Source: Candidatus Symbiothrix sp.
GTDB lineage: Bacteria > Bacteroidota > Bacteroidia > Bacteroidales > Azobacteroidaceae
Length of the DNA stretch: 37,461 bases
Assembly: GCA_031261285.1 (NCBI GenBank)
Contig: JAISKM010000138.1
Coordinates: forward strand, 1-37,461
Direction of reading: 5' to 3'
Part shown: positions 33,445 through 37,461 of the stretch, piece after piece
Position numbering within the stretch: the stretch's first letter is position 1
How the letters are laid out: every line of letters begins with the position of its first letter
The notes under the pieces: model-generated
Seen by the model: the letters and a program-made list of their open reading frames with translations, nothing else
The model's database searches: none
Told to the model about the DNA's origin: nothing
Made by a program: the position numbers and the translations under genes

Positions 33445-33702
33445 GAAGTTACAAAAAAGTTAAAAAAACATCAGATTATGATATAAACATAAATGTGATA
33501 CACACATTTTAAAGACATTTTGGGAAAAGCGTTTTTAGCTTTTATTCTTGCTTCTTGAAATCTAGACAATTTCAAAAATCAAACAAGAATGATAGTGATA
33601 ACGTTTACGCTATATAGCGTGGACTTTATTCATTTATCAGTTTGATTAGGTAGTCTAGAACCTCAAGAAGCGGATAAATTGAATTTTGTCCGCGCTTTTT
33701 TT
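33445..33702 (+). ncRNA. Candidate structured non-coding RNA, about 255 nt
   Basis: The stretch has its own promoter, no reading frame and its own terminator. A small hairpin AAAAGC-GTTTTTA-GCTTTT lies near 33525-33543. Then one long interrupted hairpin covers 33551-33670: CTTCTTGA with TCAAGAAG (33663-33670), TCTAGAC (33561-33567) with GTCTAGA (33653-33659), AATCAAAC (33577-33584) with GTTTGATT (33640-33647), TGATA (33590-33594) with TATCA (33635-33639), and TTTACGC (33604-33610) with GCGTGGA (33617-33623) around the loop TATATA. A rod with internal bubbles is reminiscent of 6S RNA, but I cannot assign a family. It could also be an attenuating leader for the next gene. Confidence 0.65.
33670..33702 (+). 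terminator. Intrinsic terminator of the structured RNA
   Basis: GCGGATAAA (33670-33678) pairs with TTTGTCCGC (33685-33693), nine pairs with one G-U, followed by GC and seven T. It shares one base with the outer stem of the long hairpin. Confidence 0.85.
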
Positions 33703-33773
33703 ATGTGTGTATGAAAAAAAATATTAAAACAGGACAAAACCGTAGAGTATTTAATTACATAAATTTGAAAATA

Positions 33774-34076
33774 ATGAAAAAGATATTAGTCGTGTTTGTT
33801 GCCACGTTGTTGGTAATTGGTAATTGGTTTCTAAGTAATGCGCAGGTCGCAATTGGAGGTGATGGAACTGTAACAACCGGCGCTGTGTTGGATTTAAGTC
33901 AAAGCACAGGTGGTTTACTCTTGCCTCGCGTCGTTCTTACGACTGAGGATGCTAATCCATTCGGCGAAGATGAATCTATGGAATTGCCTGACGGGTTGAT
34001 GGTTTATAATCTCGGCTCTGAAACCGAAGGGGTTGCACTTGATGAAGGTCTTTATGTCTGGCTAAGAAATCTGTGA
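33774..34076 (+). CDS. Small secreted protein, paralogue of the gene at 33064, apparently shortened
   Basis: A 100-residue protein with a signal peptide (MKKILVVFVATLLVIGN to about SNAQ). It shares with its neighbour the start QVAIGGDG, then TGGLLLPRVVL, DGLMVYNLG and GLYVW. The neighbour continues YYWSSTGWKLLG, whereas this one ends in YVWLRNL directly at a stop, so it may be truncated or may once have been the N-terminal part of a longer surface protein. Upstream in-frame ATGs near 33705-33711 lie at the terminator T-run and would precede the signal peptide, so they are not used. Function unknown. Confidence 0.65.
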   Translation: MKKILVVFVATLLVIGNWFLSNAQVAIGGDGTVTTGAVLDLSQSTGGLLLPRVVLTTEDANPFGEDESMELPDGLMVYNLGSETEGVALDEGLYVWLRNL

Positions 34077-34179
34077 AAGATAATATAGAATCAGACAAAA
34101 AGGCAATCATTTATTTTTTTTATGTCATGTATTAAGGGAATTACAGTTCAAAACTTAATCAAATATCAAAATTTATTCT

Positions 34180-34187
34180 TACCTTTG
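34180..34187 (+). promoter_or_regulatory. -7 box of frr
   Basis: TACCTTTG, 18 bp before the ATG, no clear -33 box. It probably also serves rsgA and the YitT gene, since no promoter is seen between them. Confidence 0.65.
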
Positions 34188-34204
34188 CACAAAATATTTA
34201 AGCT

Positions 34205-34765
34205 ATGGCAGTTATTAACACAGTGATTGAACGTGCTGAAGAGAAGATGCTTCATTCAGTGACTTATTTGGAAGATGCTTTGGTGCGCATTCGGGCAGGA
34301 AAAGCGAACGTTCATATCTTGGACGGCGTGAAAGTGGATTCTTATGGGAGTTTGGTGCCTTTGTCGAATGTGGCAACGATTTCGACGCCCGACGCGAAGA
34401 CGATTACCGTTCTTCCTTGGGAAAAATCGATGCTGCAACTCATTGAAAAGGCATTGATGGACTCCAACGTGGGCATTACACCCGAAAACAATGGCGAAGT
34501 CATCCGCCTGGGTATTCCGCCGTTGACCGAAGAACGCCGCAAAACGTTGGTAAAACAAACCCGTACCGATGCTGAAAATGCTAAAATCGGGATTCGCAAC
34601 GTTCGCCGCGATGCCAACGATGGTATCCGTAAAGCGGTGAAAGAGGGTACGCCGGAAGACGACGGCAAGGAAACCGAAGGCGCAATTCAAAAGTTGCACG
34701 ACAAATATCTGAAGAAAGTCGACGAGCTGATTGCAGCCAAAGAAAAAGAAATAATGACGGTGTAA
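34205..34765 (+). CDS. frr: Ribosome recycling factor
   Basis: A 186-residue protein, the usual length, that splits the post-termination ribosome together with EF-G. The family pattern is complete: [24 protein letters not shown] in domain II boundary, [52 protein letters not shown] and the C-terminal helix of domain I with [23 protein letters not shown] are all read without gaps. It is the first of a same-strand group with rsgA and the YitT gene, both linked to ribosome function or following closely. The 3' gap holds a heptameric inverted repeat. Confidence 0.95.
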   Translation: MAVINTVIERAEEKMLHSVTYLEDALVRIRAGKANVHILDGVKVDSYGSLVPLSNVATISTPDAKTITVLPWEKSMLQLIEKALMDSNVGITPENNGEVIRLGIPPLTEERRKTLVKQTRTDAENAKIGIRNVRRDANDGIRKAVKEGTPEDDGKETEGAIQKLHDKYLKKVDELIAAKEKEIMTV

Positions 34766-34871
34766 ACAGTTACCAGTTAGCAGTTACCAGTTACCAAATT
34801 AATATTTGCCGTAAAAACTGTGGTAACTGATAACTGGTAACTGCTAACTGGTAACTGATAGCTGGTAACTG
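34766..34871. repeat. Heptameric inverted repeat between frr and rsgA
   Basis: Left array of CAGTTAC/CAGTTAG units (34767-34796) and right array of TGGTAAC, TGATAAC, TGCTAAC and TGATAGC units (34821-34871). Left 34766-34796 matches 34828-34858 in inverted orientation at 29 of 31 bases, with a 31-bp spacer. It could form a long hairpin in the frr-rsgA transcript, with no T-run. Confidence 0.9.
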
Positions 34872-34873
34872 AA

Positions 34874-35809
34874 ATGAAAGGACTTGTTGTAAAAAACACG
34901 GGCAGTAGTTATCTGATAAAAACGGACAACGGCGAATTGATTGAGGCAAAACTCAAGGGTAATTTCCGTCTGAAAGACATACAGAGCACTAACCCCATTG
35001 CGATCGGCGATTTTGTAGGGATTGAACTCAATCCGGAAGGCGTAGCTTTCATCTACGAAATTGACGACCGCAAAAACTATATTGTCCGTCGTTCGTCCAA
35101 TCTCTCGAAGCAATCACACATCCTGGCTGCCAATCTCGATCAGGTGTTTTTGATTGTGACGGTCAATCATCCGGTCACGTCTACCACGTTTATCGACCGC
35201 TTTTTGGCAACTGCTGAGGCGTATCGCATTCCTGCGGCGTTGATTTTCAATAAGATAGACTGCATCAATACGGACGAGCAGGAATACATGCACGAATTGA
35301 TTCACCTGTATAAGTCGATTGGTTATCCCTGCTATCAAATTTCGGCGACGGAAGATAAAGATTTGTCGTTTCTGAATGAACTGCTGCACAACAAGATAAC
35401 GCTGTTTTCCGGCCATTCGGGCGTGGGCAAATCGACGCTTATCAATCGCCTGATTCCGGGCGTGGAACAAAAGACGCAAGCTATTTCGGATTATCACAAC
35501 AAGGGGATGCACACGACCACTTTTTCGGAAATGCTGGCGTTGCCCGCTGGAGGCTATATTATTGATACACCGGGAATTAAAGGATTTGGTGTGTTTGATA
35601 TGGCTGCTGCCGAAATTGCACACTATTTCCCGGAGATTTTTAAATTTTCGCATCGCTGCAAATACAATAATTGCACACACCGGCAAGAACCTGATTGTGC
35701 AGTCAAGCAAGCTGTGACAGAGCATCTTATCAGCGAATCACGCTACAAAAGTTACCTTAATATTTTAGAAGACGAAAATGAAAACAAGTACAGAGAAGCA
35801 ACCGCGTAA
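34874..35809 (+). CDS. rsgA: Ribosome small-subunit GTPase RsgA
   Basis: A 311-residue circularly permuted GTPase that checks 30S maturation. An N-terminal OB-fold (about 1-75) precedes the GTPase domain with the permuted motif order: NKID (126-129, G4) comes before GHSGVGKST (180-188, G1), then a T-rich switch (HTTTFSE) and DTPG (231-234, G3). The C-terminal zinc site is C262, C267, H269 and C275 in [15 protein letters not shown]. Its last 32 bp overlap the start of the next gene, so translation may be coupled. The ATG follows directly after the heptameric repeat, which therefore forms its immediate upstream region. Confidence 0.95.
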   Translation: MKGLVVKNTGSSYLIKTDNGELIEAKLKGNFRLKDIQSTNPIAIGDFVGIELNPEGVAFIYEIDDRKNYIVRRSSNLSKQSHILAANLDQVFLIVTVNHPVTSTTFIDRFLATAEAYRIPAALIFNKIDCINTDEQEYMHELIHLYKSIGYPCYQISATEDKDLSFLNELLHNKITLFSGHSGVGKSTLINRLIPGVEQKTQAISDYHNKGMHTTTFSEMLALPAGGYIIDTPGIKGFGVFDMAAAEIAHYFPEIFKFSHRCKYNNCTHRQEPDCAVKQAVTEHLISESRYKSYLNILEDENENKYREATA

Positions 35810-36716
35810 ATTAGATTTGAAAAAGGTGAAGTTGGAGAAGGTGAAACTTGACCGCAAAATTCTGGTGCGAGAAATTCAGGACGATTTTTTCATTTTGATA
35901 GGATTATTTCTCTATGCCTTTGGTTGGGTGGGATTTTTCTTGCAAGCCGAAATCACGACGGGAGGTGTAACGGGGATTGGTGCCCTGATCTCCTACGCGA
36001 CTAAGACGCCGGCCGCGATGCCACTGACTTATTTTGGCATCAATGCCATCTTGTTAGCCATTTCCATCAAAGTATTTGGATTCAAATTCAGTCTGAAAAC
36101 CATCTGTTGCGTCTTTGTAATGACTTTTTTGCTTTCCTTTTTACAAACCATAATAAAACAGCCACTCGTAGATCAAAGTGAGGGATTTATGTCATGTGTA
36201 CTCGGTGGTGTGCTTTGTGGCGTTGGCATTGGACTTGTGATTAATTATAAAGGTAGCACGGGCGGCACAGACATCGTTGCACTCCTGCTTAATAAATACT
36301 ATCATATTTCCATTGGCAAAGCGATGCTGATGACCGACTTAGTGATTATCTCATCGTCCTATTTTATTTTCCACGACATCAGTAAAATCGTTTATGGCTT
36401 GATTGCGATGGCGGTGTCTTCTTATACTGTGGATATGGTCATCAATGGCGCCCGCCAGTCGGAGCAGTTCATGATTTTCTCCGACAAATACGACCGGATA
36501 GCCACTGAAATCAATAAATTGCACCGTGGATGTACGGTGTTGGATGGCGTTGGCTGGTACACAAAAAAAGACGTTAAAGTGCTTATTGTCATGGTTAAGA
36601 AAAATGAAGCGCTTACCGTCATGCGTATTGTCAACGACAACGACCCGAAAGCTTTCATTTCCCAAACCTCCGTACGCGGCGTGTATGGGTATGGGTTCAA
36701 TCCTTTGAAAGTGTAA
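35778..36716 (+). CDS. YitT-family membrane protein with C-terminal DUF2179 domain
   Basis: A 312-residue integral membrane protein. After a basic N-terminus (about 1-28, rich in Lys) there are five or six membrane segments (about 35-235) with the family blocks [12 protein letters not shown] and [16 protein letters not shown]. The soluble C-terminal DUF2179 domain (about 235-312) has [23 protein letters not shown] and ends near [10 protein letters not shown]. YitT proteins are widespread; transport is often suggested but the substrate is unknown. The start overlaps rsgA by 32 bp; an internal start is possible but would lose the basic segment. Confidence 0.9.
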   Translation: MKTSTEKQPRKLDLKKVKLEKVKLDRKILVREIQDDFFILIGLFLYAFGWVGFFLQAEITTGGVTGIGALISYATKTPAAMPLTYFGINAILLAISIKVFGFKFSLKTICCVFVMTFLLSFLQTIIKQPLVDQSEGFMSCVLGGVLCGVGIGLVINYKGSTGGTDIVALLLNKYYHISIGKAMLMTDLVIISSSYFIFHDISKIVYGLIAMAVSSYTVDMVINGARQSEQFMIFSDKYDRIATEINKLHRGCTVLDGVGWYTKKDVKVLIVMVKKNEALTVMRIVNDNDPKAFISQTSVRGVYGYGFNPLKV

Positions 36717-36816
36717 TTTTATTAAATTTCGCAATCAATTTTTCCGGCCAATCCCGCAAAGTTACAAAGAAATTACTGATTATCAATCAAACACTAAAAA
36801 ATAAATTGTAAAATAG

Positions 36817-36847
36817 TTGGCAGTTTCAAAAAAAATACATACTTTTG
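36817..36847 (+). promoter_or_regulatory. Promoter of the DUF5618 gene
   Basis: TTG (36817-36819) and TACTTTTG (36840-36847) with 20 bp between. Predicted leader about 40 nt, A-rich before the ATG. Confidence 0.7.
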
Positions 36848-36895
36848 CGATGTAAACCAATTAAACAGAATATAAACAAATTAAATTAAACAGTT

Positions 36896-37366
36896 ATGTC
36901 GATTGAACAACAGGAAGCAATCAAACAGCGTTCGTATGCCGAAGCCATGCGCTACATGAGTAATGCTAAGGAAACGTTGCAAAAAGCCCGCAAGGAAGAC
37001 AAGTATTATACCGACAAAAAGTATGTGCGCACCGCTTGCGGAACGGCGTATAATGGTGTATTACTCGCATTAGACACCTATTTCGAACTCAAAGGGGTGG
37101 AACTGCCCAAAAAGAAGCGCAGGTCTATTGAGTTTTATACTGCCAATGCCGCCCAATTAGATGGAAAACTGCTCAAAGAACTTAATACTGCCTATCACGT
37201 TCTGCACTTAGAAGGATATTATGATGGTGAACAAAATGCAATGGTAATAAACAGTGGATTTGATGTTGCCTACGATATTATCGACCACATCAAGCCCAAC
37301 CACGTGATCGAGTTGCCGCCGGCAAAACATCCAATACTGCAGCGGATCTATTCGTTATTTTTTTGA
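36896..37366 (+). CDS. DUF5618-family protein
   Basis: A 156-residue, mostly helical cytoplasmic protein. The pattern of an N-terminal helix (AEAMRYMSNAKETLQKARKE), then YYTDKKYVRTACGTAYNGVLLALD and a middle stretch of Lys and Arg matches, as I recall it, DUF5618, a small family seen in Bacteroidota. The fold recalls HEPN-type helical bundles, which often bind nucleotides or RNA, but I see no Rx4-6H signature, so this is weak. It has its own consensus promoter and no obvious partner gene within the window. Confidence 0.75.
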   Translation: MSIEQQEAIKQRSYAEAMRYMSNAKETLQKARKEDKYYTDKKYVRTACGTAYNGVLLALDTYFELKGVELPKKKRRSIEFYTANAAQLDGKLLKELNTAYHVLHLEGYYDGEQNAMVINSGFDVAYDIIDHIKPNHVIELPPAKHPILQRIYSLFF

Positions 37367-37423
37367 AACCACCGTCCGGGTGTTTGAAGAAGCATGTTTA
37401 CACCCACGGCTACAAAAATATCA

Positions 37424-37444
37424 GTGCGCTGCACCGCTTTTTTT
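37424..37444 (+). terminator. Weak terminator candidate near the right edge
   Basis: GTGC-GCT-GCAC hairpin (37424-37434) followed by CGC and a run of seven T. The stem is short and lies about 60 bp after the DUF5618 stop. The last bases of the window contain nothing else I can name. Confidence 0.4.
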
Positions 37445-37461
37445 AAATTTTGCACAAAAAA

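Noticed and set aside
33551..33670. Inverted repeats as ends of a phase-variable invertible promoter
   Set aside because: Complementarity continues in nested steps down to a 6-nt loop, the promoter lies outside the repeats and a terminator follows. That fits a folded RNA better than an invertible segment, which would keep unpaired promoter sequence inside.
36759..36770. Minus-strand TAACTTTG promoter-like box after the YitT gene
   Set aside because: No gene lies behind it on the minus strand and the upstream TTTG is too far away (about 23 bp); possible antisense transcript only.
1..37461. tRNA, rRNA, CRISPR arrays, insertion sequences or prophage genes
   Set aside because: Looked for cloverleaf consensus stretches, direct repeats with unique spacers and transposase or integrase motifs; none seen. 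The repeats present are short palindromes or heptameric arrays.

Overview
The window looks like chromosomal DNA of a Bacteroidota member, most likely order Bacteroidales. The signs are a SusC/SusD pair, Bacteroidota-type promoters (a TTG/TTTG box about 19-20 bp upstream of TAnnTTTG), A-rich translation starts without Shine-Dalgarno sequences, lipoprotein signals of the SusD type and a type IX secretion (T9SS)-like C-terminal sorting tail. The last feature argues against Bacteroides itself. Genus cannot be fixed from the sequence. I saw no rRNA, tRNA, CRISPR array, integrase or insertion sequence.

Region 1 (about 0.3-25.6 kb) is a glucuronoxylan utilisation locus. Three transcription units share one operator/promoter design. 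Unit A is GH43, an SGNH acetyl-xylan-esterase-like protein and a GH9 lipoprotein. Unit B is a secreted metallo-beta-lactamase-fold/GH115 fusion and a T9SS-tailed sugar-binding-like protein. Unit C is SusC, SusD, an IPT/TIG surface glycan-binding lipoprotein and a GH10 xylanase lipoprotein interrupted by two carbohydrate-binding modules. A GH67 alpha-glucuronidase with its own promoter closes the locus. In sequence, GH10 would cut the chain at the surface, SusCD would import oligomers, GH115 and GH67 would remove (methyl)glucuronic acid, the esterase would remove acetyl groups and GH43 would release xylose or arabinose. Two cargo insertions sit among these genes: an AlbA/Schlafen-type ATP-binding protein (7.1-9.0 kb) and a DUF3791-DUF3990 pair that looks like a toxin-antitoxin module (22.6-23.5 kb). 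No regulator for the locus and no inner-membrane sugar transporter are in the window.

Region 2 (about 25.6-32.6 kb) is housekeeping: tetR-type regulator, rnz, queE and queD on the minus strand, ispH on plus, a solitary atpA on minus and trkH on plus. Region 3 (32.6-34.1 kb) holds two small paralogous secreted proteins, each behind a long, structured, promoter-bearing non-coding stretch; the second stretch ends in a strong intrinsic terminator and probably encodes a non-coding RNA. Region 4 (34.2-37.4 kb) holds frr, rsgA, a YitT-type membrane protein and a DUF5618 protein.

Two genome-wide habits show through. Small palindromic elements are scattered between genes and have also entered coding sequences in frame (GH67, ispH, queE, GH115). 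Arrays of 7-bp units, different in sequence at each locus but always with period 7, sit between genes, often as inverted pairs; one pair brackets queE and another brackets ispH-atpA.
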